64,000 bases of DNA from Cupriavidus campinensis (GCF_905397395.1 NZ_CAJPVH010000004.1:1-64000), one strand, 5' to 3'; shown: positions 1 to 9,435, counted from the stretch's first letter. Translations and numbers: made by a program. The notes: generated by a model not told the origin, from the sequence alone.

Positions 1-2
1 CG

Positions 3-248
3 GCGCCCGCGCCCGCGCCGCAGGCAGCGGTCCCGGCCAACGCCCCGCAGCCGGTGACGGGTCAACACCTCGTCCCGCGTGCCGAACCGACGGCGCCTCC
101 GTCCCCCGCCCGCTCGCACCATGGCCCGCTAGCGATAGCGCTGGCCGTGCTCGCCATCGCGCTGGGCGCCCTCCGGGAATGGCGTCGGGCGCGGCGCGTG
201 GCCTTGCCGGCTGTCGATGGACAGCCACCCCACATCTCTTTATCCTGA
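3..248 (+). CDS. C-terminal end of an unidentified membrane-anchored protein (partial)
   Basis: The frame is open from the left edge and stops at 246-248. The visible part of about 81 residues starts with an Ala/Pro-rich linker, followed by one hydrophobic helix (PLAIALAVLAIALGAL) and a short Arg-rich tail, so the protein probably ends with a C-terminal membrane anchor. It overlaps the 5' leader, but not the coding part, of the downstream cobW. Its place directly before cobW suggests a cobalt- or cobalamin-related job, but I recognise no family. It could also be a chance open frame, although the Ala/Pro linker plus hydrophobic helix argues for a real protein. Confidence 0.5.
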   Translation, partial: APAPAPQAAVPANAPQPVTGQHLVPRAEPTAPPSPARSHHGPLAIALAVLAIALGALREWRRARRVALPAVDGQPPHISLS

Positions 249-292
249 TCGCCTTCAAGCGACCCGCCCCCGCTCATCCACTGGATTTCCGC

Positions 293-1372
293 ATGCAAAC
301 CTCCAAGATCCCCGCCACCATCGTCACCGGCTTTCTCGGCAGCGGCAAGACCACCTTGCTGCGCCACATCCTCGACAACGCCAACGGCCGCCGCATCGCG
401 GTGATCGTCAACGAATTCGGGGAGCTGGGCATCGACGGCGAGATCCTGCAGGGCTGCGGCATTGGCTGCGATGACAACGGCGAGCCCACTGGCCAGCTCT
501 ACGAACTGGCCAACGGCTGCCTGTGCTGCACGGTACAGGAGGAGTTCTTCCCGGTGATGGAGCAGTTGCTGGAGCGGCGCGGGAAGATTGACCACGTGCT
601 GATCGAGACCTCGGGCCTGGCGCTGCCCAAGCCGCTGGTGCAGGCGTTTCACTGGCCGAGCATCCGCAACGCCTTCACGGTAGATGCCGTGGTGACCGTG
701 GTCGACGGCCCGGCCGCCGCCGCCGGCCAGTTCGCCGCCAACCCGGTGGCCGTGGACGCCCAGCGCCGCGCCGACCCGAATCTGGACCACGAATCGCCGC
801 TGCACGAGCTGTTCGAGGACCAGCTGGCCAGTGCCGACCTCGTGATCCTGAACAAGACCGACCTGATGGACCCGGCGCAGATCGCCGCCGTGGAGGCGCT
901 GGTGCGCCCGGAGATCCCGGCCGAGGTCAAGATCGTGCCGGCGCAGGCCGGCAAGCTGGACGTGGCGATGCTGCTGGGCCTGCAACGCGCTTCGGAGGAG
1001 ACCATCCATCTGCGCGTCGATCATCACGGCAATGCCGAAGACCCCGACCATGCCGACCATCATCACGATGAATTCGATTCCGTGGTGGTGGAAGCGGGCA
1101 CCGTGGAGCGCGACCAGCTGATCGGCGCCCTCCAGCAACTGGTGGCAGCCAATACGATCTACCGCATCAAGGGCTTTGCCGCGCTGCCGGGCAAGGCGAT
1201 GCGGCTGGTGCTGCACGGGGTTGGCCAGCGCTTCGACAGCTATTTCGACCGCGCCTGGCGCGCCGCCGAGCCACAGGGTACGCGCGTGGTGCTGATCGGG
1301 CAGGATCTCGACCGCGCCGCGCTGCAGGCGTCGCTGGACGCTGCGCTGGACGCTGCACTGCCGGCCCGCTGA
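293..1372 (+). CDS. cobW: CobW-family GTP-binding metallochaperone
   Basis: 359 residues from the ATG at 293. An upstream in-frame ATG at 179 adds a 38-residue tail that does not resemble the family, so 293 is preferred. The protein starts almost directly with the P-loop GFLGSGKTT (residues 13-21). It carries the metal-binding CLCC motif at 76-79 (CXCC signature), the G4-type NKTD at 187-190, and a His/Asp-rich stretch at about 244-258 typical of COG0523 metal chaperones. These proteins use GTP hydrolysis to deliver metal, here most likely Co2+ to the chelatase encoded just downstream. cobN begins 4 nt after the stop, so the genes are probably co-transcribed. The family call is secure; cobalt as substrate rests on context. 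Confidence 0.93.
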   Translation: MQTSKIPATIVTGFLGSGKTTLLRHILDNANGRRIAVIVNEFGELGIDGEILQGCGIGCDDNGEPTGQLYELANGCLCCTVQEEFFPVMEQLLERRGKIDHVLIETSGLALPKPLVQAFHWPSIRNAFTVDAVVTVVDGPAAAAGQFAANPVAVDAQRRADPNLDHESPLHELFEDQLASADLVILNKTDLMDPAQIAAVEALVRPEIPAEVKIVPAQAGKLDVAMLLGLQRASEETIHLRVDHHGNAEDPDHADHHHDEFDSVVVEAGTVERDQLIGALQQLVAANTIYRIKGFAALPGKAMRLVLHGVGQRFDSYFDRAWRAAEPQGTRVVLIGQDLDRAALQASLDAALDAALPAR

Positions 1373-1376
1373 CCCC

Positions 1377-4300
1377 ATGCACCTGCTGTCCACCCGGCCC
1401 GGCGGCTTTGTCGAGGACAGCGCTGTCGTGCTGCGCATCGTGCAGACGCCGGGGGAGATCGTCGTCCTGAGCGCGGCGGACACCACGCTGTCGCTGCTGG
1501 CCGGCGCGGTGCCGCGCCTCGGCCCCGGTTACCCGTCCGTGCGGCTGGCCAACCAGATGTACCTGCGCCAGCCGGCCTCGCTCGACCTCTATATCGACGA
1601 AGTGCTCCAGCACGCGCGCGTGGTGGTGGTGGACCATCTGGGCGGCGTCAACGACTGGGCCTACGGGCTGGAGCGGCTGCCGGAGCTGGCCCGCGCGCGC
1701 GGCCAGCTGCTGGTGATGGGTTCCGGCGACCTGGCCGAGGACGACAACCTCGCCCGGCACGGCAATGCGCCCGCCGCGCTGTCCCACCAGTTGTGGCACT
1801 ACCTGCGCGAAGGCGGCGCCGGCAACGCCGAGCAGTTCTTCCGCTGCCTGGCGCACCATGCCTTCGGCTGGGGCGCGCCCGCGCTGCCGCCGCAGGTGCT
1901 GCCCGAGGCCGCCATCTATCACCCGGAGAGGACGGTCGCCACCGTCGAGGACTGGGCCGCGCGCTGGGCCGCGCACGGGCTGGCCGACCACGCCCCCGTG
2001 GTGGCGCTGCTGTTCTACCGCTCGCACCTGCAGGCCGGCAACACGGCCGTCTTCGACGCCATCGCCGATGCCTTGCTCGATGCCGGCCTGCGCCCGCTGC
2101 CGCTGGCGGTGACGTCCCTGAAGGCGCCGCTTTGCCGCGAAGTGCTCCAGCGCCTGTGCGATGCGCACGAGGTGGCGCTTGTCCTCAACACCACCGCGTT
2201 CGCCGTGGCGTCGCTCGACAGCGAAGGCGGGGAAGGGGATGCCCCGCTCGCCAACGATGCCCCGGTACTCCAGGTGATCCTCAGCGGCGGCAACCGGGAG
2301 GACTGGCTGGCCGACAACCAGGGGCTCGGCACGCGTGACGTGGCGATGCACATCGCGCTGCCCGAAGTCGATGGGCGGATCATCACGCGCGCGGTCAGCT
2401 TCAAGGGGCTGGCCTACCGCTGCCCGCACACCGAGGCGGACATCGTGCAATACCAGCCGGACGCCGAGCGCGTGCGCTTTGTGGCGGAACTGGCGCGCCG
2501 CTGGTGCCGCCTCCGCACGCTGCCCAACGCCGGGAAGCGCGTGGCGCTGGTGCTGGCCAACTATCCGGCCAGCGAAGGGCGCATCGGCAACGGCGTGGGG
2601 CTCGATACACCGGCGTCGGTCGTGCGGATCCTGGCCGCCCTCCATGCCGAGGGGTACGCCATCGACGCGCTGCCCGAGAACAGCGATGCGCTGATGCAGG
2701 GCCTGACGCGCGGCATCACCAACGACCTGGATCAGCACGCCGTGCGGCCCGCGTTCCAGAGCGTGACGGTGGAGGACTACCGGCGCTGGCTGGCGGCACT
2801 GCCGGCGGCGCTTCAGGACGCCATTGCGGCGCGCTGGGGTGCGCCCGAGGCCGACCCGATGGTGCGGCAGGGCCGCTTCATGATCGCCGGCGTGCGCACC
2901 GGGCGGGTGTTCGTCGGCATCCAGCCGGCGCGCGCCTATGGCTTGGACGGCTACGCCAGCTATCACGATGCCGAACTCGTGCCGCCGCACGGCTACCTCG
3001 CGTTCTACTTCTGGCTGCGCCACGTGTTCGGCATCGACGCCATCGTGCATGTGGGCAAGCACGGCAACCTCGAATGGCTGCCGGGCAAGAGCGTGGCGCT
3101 GTCCGACGCCTGCTGGCCGGACGCCATCCTCGGCCCGCTGCCGCATCTGTACCCGTTTATCGTCAACGACCCGGGCGAGGGCGCGCAGGCCAAGCGCCGC
3201 ACGCAGGCCGTGATCATCGACCACCTGATGCCGCCGCTCACGCGCGCCGAGAACTACGGGCCGCTGCAGGACCTGGAGCGGCAGGTGGACGAGTACTACG
3301 AGGCGCTCACCGTGGACCCGCGCCGCGCCCGGCTGCTGCGCAAGGAGATCCTGGCGTCGATTGTCGGCCAGCAGTTGCACACGGAACTGGGGCTGGCGGC
3401 GCCCACCGGCGGCGAGGAGGAAGACGCGCTGCTGAATCGCACCGATGCGTGGCTGTGCGAACTCAAGGAGTCACAGATCCGCGACGGCCTGCACGTGTTC
3501 GGCCAGTCCCCGGCTGGCGTGCAGCGCCGGGACACGCTGGCGGCGCTCGCGCGTTTTCCGGTGGGCGATGGCCGGGACGCCCGGGCGGGGCTGCTGACGG
3601 CGCTGGCCGCCGACCTGTCATTGGGCGACGACTTCGACCCGCTCGACGCCGACTGGGCCGCGCAATGGCTGGGGCCGCGTCCGACGCTGCTGGCGGACAT
3701 CGACGCCGGCCCGTGGCGCCACCACGGCGACACGCGCGAGCGGCTGGAAATGCTGGCGCTGCGCTTGCTCGATGGGGGACTGGACGCCGAAGCAATGCTG
3801 CCGCACACCGCGCAGGTCCTCGCCCGGCTGCGCCAGGACGTGGCGCCACGGCTGGACGCCTGCGGCGCACAGGAACTGACGCAGCTAATGCGCGGCCTCG
3901 CCGGGCGCTTCGTGCCGCCCGGCCCGAGCGGGGCGCCGTCGCGCGGCCGGCCGGACGTGCTGCCCACCGGCCGCAACTTCTATTCGGTGGATACCCGCGC
4001 GGTGCCCACGCGCACGGCGTGGACGCTTGGCCTGCGCGCGGCCAACCTGCTGATCGAACGGCATGTGCAGGAGCATGGCGAGTATCCGCGCGCGGTGGGC
4101 CTGTCCGTGTGGGGCACGGCGACCATGCGCACCGGCGGTGACGACATCGCCCAGGCCATGGCCCTGCTGGGCGTGCGGCCCAAGTGGGCGCAGGGCAGTC
4201 ATCGCGTGGTGGACTTCGAGATCCTGCCGATGGCCAACTTCGGCCGCCCGCGCGTGGACGTGACGCTGCGCGTGTCCGGCTTCTTCCGCGATGCCTTCGC

Positions 4301-5180
4301 CAGCCTCGTGGCGCTGTTCGACGCCGCCGTGCGCGCCGTGGCAGACGTGGACGAGCCGGCGGACGTCAACCCGATCCGCGCGCGCGTGCTGGCAGAGCAG
4401 GCGCGGCTGCAAGCCGGGGGCGCCGCGCCGGACGATGCGCGCGAACGTGCTGCCTGGCGCGTCTTCGGCGCCCGGCCCGGCGACTACGGCACCGGCCTCC
4501 AGGCCCTGATCGACGGCCGCCAGTGGCAGGACGACGCGGACCTGGCCCACGCCTACCTGCACGCGGGCGGCTACGCCTACGGGCAGCGCGCCGATGGCAT
4601 CGACGCGCGCGACGCCTTCGCCACCCGGCTGGCCGAGATCGACGCCGTGGTGCAGAACCAGGACAACCACGAGCACGACCTGCTCGACGCCAACGACTAC
4701 TACCAGTTCCAGGGCGGCATGGTGGCCGCCGTGCGGCATCTGGCAGGCGAGCAGCCGGCGATCTATCACGGCGACCACGCCAACCCGGCCGCGCCGCGCG
4801 TGCGCACGCTGGGCGAGGAAATCGCCCGCGTGATCCGGGCGCGGGTGGTCAATCCCAAGTGGATCGACGGCGCGCGCCGGCACGGCTACAAGGGCGCGTT
4901 CGAGATGGCCGCCACCGTGGACTACCTGTTCGGCTACGATGCCACGACCCGCGTGGTGGGCGACCACCAGTACGCGCTGGTGGCGGACGCCTACGTCAAC
5001 GACCCCGCCAATCGCGCATTCCTTGCCCGGCACAATCCGCGCGCGCTGCAAGGCATCTGCGAGCGGCTGCTGGAGGCCATGGAGCGCGGACTCTGGCAAC
5101 AACCGGGCGCCCAGCGCGGCCGGATCGAACAACATCTGCTCGACAACGAGCAGCGCATCGAAGGTTCTTCCGAAGGTTAA
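1377..5180 (+). CDS. cobN: Cobaltochelatase subunit CobN
   Basis: 1267 residues, the normal size for CobN/ChlH-type large chelatase subunits. It is the porphyrinoid-binding catalytic subunit that inserts Co2+ into hydrogenobyrinic acid a,c-diamide during aerobic cobalamin synthesis, driven by an AAA+ partner. Family-typical stretches include HVGKHGNLEWLPGK around residue 560 and EHDLLDANDYYQFQGG near residue 1100. It lies 4 nt after cobW, and its TAA stop overlaps a possible ATG of the next gene (TAATG at 5178-5182). The rest of the cobalamin pathway is not in the window. Confidence 0.95.
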   Translation: MHLLSTRPGGFVEDSAVVLRIVQTPGEIVVLSAADTTLSLLAGAVPRLGPGYPSVRLANQMYLRQPASLDLYIDEVLQHARVVVVDHLGGVNDWAYGLERLPELARARGQLLVMGSGDLAEDDNLARHGNAPAALSHQLWHYLREGGAGNAEQFFRCLAHHAFGWGAPALPPQVLPEAAIYHPERTVATVEDWAARWAAHGLADHAPVVALLFYRSHLQAGNTAVFDAIADALLDAGLRPLPLAVTSLKAPLCREVLQRLCDAHEVALVLNTTAFAVASLDSEGGEGDAPLANDAPVLQVILSGGNREDWLADNQGLGTRDVAMHIALPEVDGRIITRAVSFKGLAYRCPHTEADIVQYQPDAERVRFVAELARRWCRLRTLPNAGKRVALVLANYPASEGRIGNGVGLDTPASVVRILAALHAEGYAIDALPENSDALMQGLTRGITNDLDQHAVRPAFQSVTVEDYRRWLAALPAALQDAIAARWGAPEADPMVRQGRFMIAGVRTGRVFVGIQPARAYGLDGYASYHDAELVPPHGYLAFYFWLRHVFGIDAIVHVGKHGNLEWLPGKSVALSDACWPDAILGPLPHLYPFIVNDPGEGAQAKRRTQAVIIDHLMPPLTRAENYGPLQDLERQVDEYYEALTVDPRRARLLRKEILASIVGQQLHTELGLAAPTGGEEEDALLNRTDAWLCELKESQIRDGLHVFGQSPAGVQRRDTLAALARFPVGDGRDARAGLLTALAADLSLGDDFDPLDADWAAQWLGPRPTLLADIDAGPWRHHGDTRERLEMLALRLLDGGLDAEAMLPHTAQVLARLRQDVAPRLDACGAQELTQLMRGLAGRFVPPGPSGAPSRGRPDVLPTGRNFYSVDTRAVPTRTAWTLGLRAANLLIERHVQEHGEYPRAVGLSVWGTATMRTGGDDIAQAMALLGVRPKWAQGSHRVVDFEILPMANFGRPRVDVTLRVSGFFRDAFASLVALFDAAVRAVADVDEPADVNPIRARVLAEQARLQAGGAAPDDARERAAWRVFGARPGDYGTGLQALIDGRQWQDDADLAHAYLHAGGYAYGQRADGIDARDAFATRLAEIDAVVQNQDNHEHDLLDANDYYQFQGGMVAAVRHLAGEQPAIYHGDHANPAAPRVRTLGEEIARVIRARVVNPKWIDGARRHGYKGAFEMAATVDYLFGYDATTRVVGDHQYALVADAYVNDPANRAFLARHNPRALQGICERLLEAMERGLWQQPGAQRGRIEQHLLDNEQRIEGSSEG

Positions 5181-5185
5181 TGCTC

Positions 5186-6223
5186 ATGAGCCCCGTCACC
5201 GTGGTGCGTCATCCGTTTCCGTTCAGCGCCCTGGTCGGCCAGGCGCGGCTGCAACAGGCGCTGCTGCTGGCTGCCGTCGATCCCGGCATCGGCGGCGTGC
5301 TGGTCACCGGGCCGCGCGGCACCGCCAAGTCCACGGCGGCGCGTGCGCTGGCGGAACTGCTGCCGCACGGCCACTTCGTCACGCTGCCGCTAGGCGCCAG
5401 CGAGGAGCAGCTGACCGGCACGCTGGACCTGAGCCACGTGCTGCAACAGGGCGAGGTGCGCTTCGCGCCGGGCCTGCTGGCGCGCGCGCACGAGGGCGTG
5501 TTGTATGTGGATGAAGTCAACCTGCTGCCGGACCCGCTGGTGGACCAGTTGCTCGACGTGGCGGCCAGCGGTGTGAACGTGGTGGAGCGCGATGGCGTGT
5601 CCCACCAGCACGCGGCGCGCTTCGTGCTCGTCGGCACGATGAATCCGGAGGAGGGCGAGCTGCGCCCGCAACTGCTGGACCGCTTCGGCCTTGCGCTGGC
5701 GCTCGACAACTACGCCGACCCGGTCACGCGGCAGGCCATCGTGCGCGCCCGGCTGGCCTTCGATACCGACCCGGAGGCGTTCCGCGCCGCCATGGCGACG
5801 GCCCAGCAGGCGCTGGCGGCGCAGGTCGTGCAGGCGCGCGGGGCGCTCGGCGGGCTGGATTTCTCCGATGCCGTGCACGCCCATGTCAGCGCGCTGTGCC
5901 TGGCGGCGGCGGTGGATGGCGTGCGGGCGGATCTCGTCATGCTGCGCGCCGCGCGCGCGCTGGCCGCGTGGGACGGTGCCCCGGCGGTGACCGTGGCGCA
6001 TGTGGATGCCGTGGCGGAACTGGTGCTCCATCATCGTCGCCATGCGGGTTCGCCGGCATCCCCCGAGGCTGGCGACGCGGAATCGGCCGGGGAGCGTGCC
6101 ACGGCGCCCGCGCCGCAGGACAACCCGTGGGGTGCCATGCCGCCGCCGGCTGACACGGTCGCCGGCATCGCCAGCATCAAGCCGCTGCGCGCCTTCGGGA
6201 ATCGTCCGCCAAAAAAAGCCTGA
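5186..6223 (+). CDS. ChlI/BchI-type AAA+ ATPase subunit of the cobalt chelatase
   Basis: 345 residues from the ATG at 5186, which has GAAGG 9 nt upstream; an ATG at 5180 overlapping the cobN stop is a possible alternative adding two residues. Walker A is GPRGTAKST (42-50), Walker B VLYVDE (105-110), and a sensor region GTMNPEEGELRPQLLDRF lies around 150-167, all diagnostic of magnesium-chelatase subunit I. In bacteria without bacteriochlorophyll this subunit, with a VWA partner, supplies the motor for CobN in place of CobS/CobT. The C-terminal third is Pro/Ala-rich. It sits between cobN and the VWA gene. Confidence 0.9.
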   Translation: MSPVTVVRHPFPFSALVGQARLQQALLLAAVDPGIGGVLVTGPRGTAKSTAARALAELLPHGHFVTLPLGASEEQLTGTLDLSHVLQQGEVRFAPGLLARAHEGVLYVDEVNLLPDPLVDQLLDVAASGVNVVERDGVSHQHAARFVLVGTMNPEEGELRPQLLDRFGLALALDNYADPVTRQAIVRARLAFDTDPEAFRAAMATAQQALAAQVVQARGALGGLDFSDAVHAHVSALCLAAAVDGVRADLVMLRAARALAAWDGAPAVTVAHVDAVAELVLHHRRHAGSPASPEAGDAESAGERATAPAPQDNPWGAMPPPADTVAGIASIKPLRAFGNRPPKKA

Positions 6224-6271
6224 GCCACCGGCAGGCCGCCGGGCCGGTCCGGCAAGGCGGCAACCGGTGGC
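6224..6271 (+). repeat. Inter-gene inverted repeat between the chelatase ATPase and VWA genes
   Basis: GCCACCGG (6224-6231) is perfectly complementary to CCGGTGGC (6264-6271), with a second inner pairing CCGCC/GGCGG. No T-tract follows, so it is not a classic terminator. It may tune message stability or the ratio of the two subunits. Confidence 0.45.
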
Positions 6272-6285
6272 AGCCCCCTCGCTCT

Positions 6286-6909
6286 ATGCCACGTTCTATG
6301 CCACGTCCGGCCACGCCGGGCGCGGGCGTGCCCGGGGCCCGCATCCACTGGCCGCGCACGCTGGCGGCCAAGCGGCAGGCGCGGCTGGCCGCCGAGCATC
6401 TGCGCCACCGGCGTGCCGACGCGCGCGCCGGGGTGCTGCATTGCGTGGCGCTCGATTGTTCCGGCTCGATGACCCAGGGCGAGCAACTCGCGCTGGCCAA
6501 GGGCGTGCTCGTGCGGCTGCTGGAACGCGCCTACCAGTCCCGTGCAGATGTGGCGCTGGTCTGCTTTGCCGGGCGGCAGGCCGAGATCCGGCTAGCGCCG
6601 TCGCGCGCACGCTACTGGAACGCCGACTGGATCCGCCCGATTGCCGGCGGCGGCGGCACCCCGCTGGCGCTGGGCGTGGCGCGCGCCGGCCAGTTGCTGG
6701 CGGCGCAGGCCCGACACCGGCCGATGCAGCGGCGCTGGCTCTGGCTGCTGACCGATGGCCGCAGCAGCGAGCTGCCGCCCCGGCCCGCCTGGGCCGATCA
6801 CGTGGTGGTGGTGGACGTGGAGCGCCGCGCCGTGGCGCTGGGCCGCTGCCGCACGCTGGCCTTGGCGTGGAGCGCCGACTATCGCGATGCCGCCGCGTTG
6901 ATCGAATAA
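6286..6909 (+). CDS. Short VWA-domain (ChlD C-terminal type) chelatase subunit
   Basis: 207 residues, essentially one von Willebrand A domain with an intact metal-ion-dependent adhesion site: DCSGS at 57-61, Thr125 within GGGGTPL, and TDG at 156-158. It matches the C-terminal part of magnesium-chelatase subunit D but lacks the N-terminal AAA+-like half and acidic linker of full ChlD (about 600 residues). It probably bridges the ChlI-type ring to CobN. Two in-frame ATGs (6286 and 6298) lie in a small direct repeat; the first is used here. Last gene of the cobW-cobN-chlI-chlD-like operon. Confidence 0.85.
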   Translation: MPRSMPRPATPGAGVPGARIHWPRTLAAKRQARLAAEHLRHRRADARAGVLHCVALDCSGSMTQGEQLALAKGVLVRLLERAYQSRADVALVCFAGRQAEIRLAPSRARYWNADWIRPIAGGGGTPLALGVARAGQLLAAQARHRPMQRRWLWLLTDGRSSELPPRPAWADHVVVVDVERRAVALGRCRTLALAWSADYRDAAALIE

Positions 6910-6955
6910 AAGTAACGCCCGCGCCACATCCCCCTTCCGTAGGGCATGTCCGGCC

Positions 6956-6982
6956 TAAAGTCTCGCGCCTGCCTGACCGTTA
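6956..6982 (+). promoter_or_regulatory. Sigma-28 (FliA)-like promoter for the chemoreceptor gene
   Basis: TAAAGTCT (6956-6963), an 11-nt spacer, then GACCGTTA (6975-6982), close to the flagellar sigma-28 consensus TAAAGTTT-N11-GCCGATAA. It lies 64 bp before the chemoreceptor start, as expected for a motility-regulon gene. Confidence 0.6.
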
Positions 6983-7046
6983 GCCCATCGATAGCCCCGG
7001 CACGCAGCAACGAAACAGCGGGGCATTACGAGGAGCGGACGGCATC

Positions 7047-8279
7047 ATGGCTTGGGACAACTTGAGTATGCGCACGCGGCTGGGCGCGGCGTTTGGCGTG
7101 GTCGTGCTGTTGGTGGCGGTCATGATGACACTGGCGCTCGAGCGTATTGGCGAGCTGGAGCAGCGCGCGGCGGCCGTGCCGGACAAGCCGGCGGCTACCG
7201 CCCAGGCTGTACCCCTGACTGGCGACAACACCCGTACCTGGATCTGGGGCCTGGGCGGCGCGGTGCTGCTGGCCAGCGTGGTGTGCTGGTTCCGTCTCAC
7301 GCGCGCCATCGAGATCCCGCTCAAGGAGGCCGAGTTCATCGCCGAAACCGTGGCGGCGGGCGACCTCAGCAAGGAATTCGAGACCGAGCGGGGCGGCGAT
7401 TTCGGCCGCCTGCTGGGCGGGCTGGGCGAGATGGAGGACATGCTGACGGACCTGGTCACGCGCATCAAGGCGTCTAGCGATTCGATCTCGTCGGCGTCGC
7501 ACCAGATTGCCGCTGGCAATACCGACCTGTCCCAGCGCACCGAGGAACAGGCCGCCACGCTTGAGGAAACGGCATCGAGCATGAGCGAGCTGACCGCCAT
7601 GGTGAAGCAGAACACCGAACGCGCGCGCACCGCCAACGGGCTGGCGGCGTCCGCGTCGGGCGTGGCCGAGCGCGGCGGCGCCATCGTCGGCAATGTCGTG
7701 GAGACCATGCAGGCCATCAGCGCCAGCTCCCGCAAGGTGACGGACATCATCGCCGTGATCGAGGGCATCGCCTTCCAGACCAATATCCTGGCGCTGAACG
7801 CCGCCGTGGAAGCGGCCCGGGCCGGCGAGCAGGGGCGCGGCTTCGCTGTGGTGGCGGGCGAGGTGCGCACGCTGGCCCAGCGCAGCGCGGCGGCGGCCAA
7901 GGAAATCAACGTGCTGATCAACGATTCGGCGCGGCAGGTGGAGTCGGGCTCCTCGCTGGTGGGGCAGGCCGGCCAGACCATGGCGGAAATCGTGCAGTCG
8001 GTGCGGCATGTGACCCAGATCCTGGGCGAGATCGCCGAGGCGTCCGAGCACCAGAGCGGCGGCATCGAGCAGGTCAACGAGGCCGTGGCGCAGATGGACG
8101 AGGTAACGCAGCAGAACGCCGCGCTGGTGGAAGAGGCCGCCGCGGCATCGGCGGCGCTGGCCGAGCAGGCCCAGCAGCTCCAGCAGGTGGTAGGCGAGTT
8201 CAAGCTCGACGACGACGAGCCTGCCCGCCCGGCGGCGCGCCAGTCGCTGGGCTTCCAGGCCAGGCTGGCCCGCGCCTGA
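7047..8279 (+). CDS. Methyl-accepting chemotaxis protein with minimal periplasmic loop
   Basis: 410 residues. Two predicted membrane helices (about 12-31 and 66-83) are separated by only some 34 residues, so no usual ligand-binding domain is present. A HAMP-like segment follows, then a complete signalling domain whose hairpin tip [21 protein letters not shown] is the canonical CheA/CheW contact. The C-terminus (RLARA) lacks an NWETF-type CheR/CheB tether. It may sense membrane or cytoplasmic cues, or work through a partner. It is an orphan gene with no che or fli genes nearby, preceded by a sigma-28-like promoter that would tie it to the flagellar regulon. Confidence 0.92.
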   Translation: MAWDNLSMRTRLGAAFGVVVLLVAVMMTLALERIGELEQRAAAVPDKPAATAQAVPLTGDNTRTWIWGLGGAVLLASVVCWFRLTRAIEIPLKEAEFIAETVAAGDLSKEFETERGGDFGRLLGGLGEMEDMLTDLVTRIKASSDSISSASHQIAAGNTDLSQRTEEQAATLEETASSMSELTAMVKQNTERARTANGLAASASGVAERGGAIVGNVVETMQAISASSRKVTDIIAVIEGIAFQTNILALNAAVEAARAGEQGRGFAVVAGEVRTLAQRSAAAAKEINVLINDSARQVESGSSLVGQAGQTMAEIVQSVRHVTQILGEIAEASEHQSGGIEQVNEAVAQMDEVTQQNAALVEEAAAASAALAEQAQQLQQVVGEFKLDDDEPARPAARQSLGFQARLARA

Positions 8280-8286
8280 CTAATAT

Positions 8287-9207
8287 CTAAGCGGGCGGAC
8301 GGACGATGTCCGGTGCGGCGGCCACGCCCAGGTCGCCGCTCTGGAGATAGGCGATCACCGGCGCCCAGAACGCCTGCGCGTGCGCAGGTTCGATGGCGGC
8401 GTTGTGGGGCAGGTCCTCGAAGATCTCGAGCCGGCTCGGCGCGCGGGCCATCCGCGCCAGATACTCGCCATGACTGAACGGGATGGTCTGGTCCTGCCGG
8501 CTGTGGATCAGCAGCAGCGGCATGCGCAGCTTGCGGATGCGCGCGGCGTTGTTCCACGGCTCCGGCAGCATCCACGCCAGCCACGCGGGCACCCGCCCCG
8601 TGACCACCGCCGCCGCGCGCGCGGAGCGGAAACCGGCGCCAATCACGGCGCCGTCCGGGCTGGGCCGCAGCCGGCCAATCACATCGAGCAGAATCCCACT
8701 TCCCAGCGAATAGCCCATCACGTGGCGCCGCGCCGCAGCCGGCGTGGCGGCGATGAACTGGAGATAGCCGGCCAGCGCGTCCTGACGCAGGTTGCGCACC
8801 GAGGGCCGCCCGGTACTCGCGCCATAGCCGCTGTAGTCGAACACGAAGGAGCCGATGCCGGCCGCGTGGAGCATGGCTTGCACGGGCGCCCAGTCGGTCA
8901 GGCATTCCGAATCGCCATGGAACACGCACAGCGCCGGGCCGGTTGGGTCAGGCGCGGCAACGAATGAGGCATGCAGTGTGCGGTCCCCGCTGGCGAAGGT
9001 GTACTGGCGGGACGGCACGCCGAGGTGGTCGGGGGTGACGTCTCCGACCGGGATGGTGACGAAAGCATCACGTTCCATCGCCCGGAAGACCAGCCATCGG
9101 CCCAGCCCAGCGGCCACGGCAACGCCAGCAACGCCGGCCGCGCCGGCAAGCCAGCGTTTCAGGGGACGGGAGGCGGCAGCGGGCGGGGTGGACAGCGGAG
9201 CGGACAT
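8287..9207 (-). CDS. Membrane-anchored alpha/beta hydrolase
   Basis: 306 residues. An N-terminal hydrophobic segment (about 19-41) after a basic KR suggests an inner-membrane anchor with the catalytic domain in the periplasm. The alpha/beta-hydrolase triad is visible as Ser167 in GYSLGSG, Asp239 in HSRQDQTIP and His268 in DLPHNA; FHGDSE (around 96-101) forms the oxyanion region. It resembles serine aminopeptidase/BEM46-type hydrolases. Substrate unknown. It converges on the chemoreceptor gene with 7 bp between their stops. Confidence 0.85.
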   Translation of the reverse strand: MSAPLSTPPAAASRPLKRWLAGAAGVAGVAVAAGLGRWLVFRAMERDAFVTIPVGDVTPDHLGVPSRQYTFASGDRTLHASFVAAPDPTGPALCVFHGDSECLTDWAPVQAMLHAAGIGSFVFDYSGYGASTGRPSVRNLRQDALAGYLQFIAATPAAARRHVMGYSLGSGILLDVIGRLRPSPDGAVIGAGFRSARAAAVVTGRVPAWLAWMLPEPWNNAARIRKLRMPLLLIHSRQDQTIPFSHGEYLARMARAPSRLEIFEDLPHNAAIEPAHAQAFWAPVIAYLQSGDLGVAAAPDIVRPPA

Positions 9208-9336
9208 GGCGGGCCGGGGCGCGGGGGATGTGATAAGCCTAGCACCCGATTGGGCAGGGCGCCGGTCGCAAGAGAGTCAGGCTATCGGCCTCATAAATAA
9301 GTTTTCGGCGCGATCGGCAGATTCGCCTTGCTTGTC

Positions 9337-9352
9337 TATCTACCAGTAGATA
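9337..9352. promoter_or_regulatory. TATCTA-N4-TAGATA operator, copy 1
   Basis: TATCTA-CCAG-TAGATA, an inverted repeat with perfect six-base arms (seven when the flanking C/G pair is counted), about 150 bp upstream of the repeat-protein gene. The same pattern occurs twice more nearby, including directly before the TetR-family gene, so it is the likely site of that repressor. Confidence 0.6.
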
Positions 9353-9435
9353 TTATCCAGCCCATGGACTCGCCGCACAAACCGAGCGGTGGTCTGAGCA
9401 AGACCTCGAACGGGGCCTTTCAGAGCCAAGATATC

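Noticed and set aside
1..292. Cobalamin riboswitch before cobW
   Set aside because: No B12-box-like or multi-stem structure is recognisable in the short visible leader, and an upstream coding frame covers most of it.
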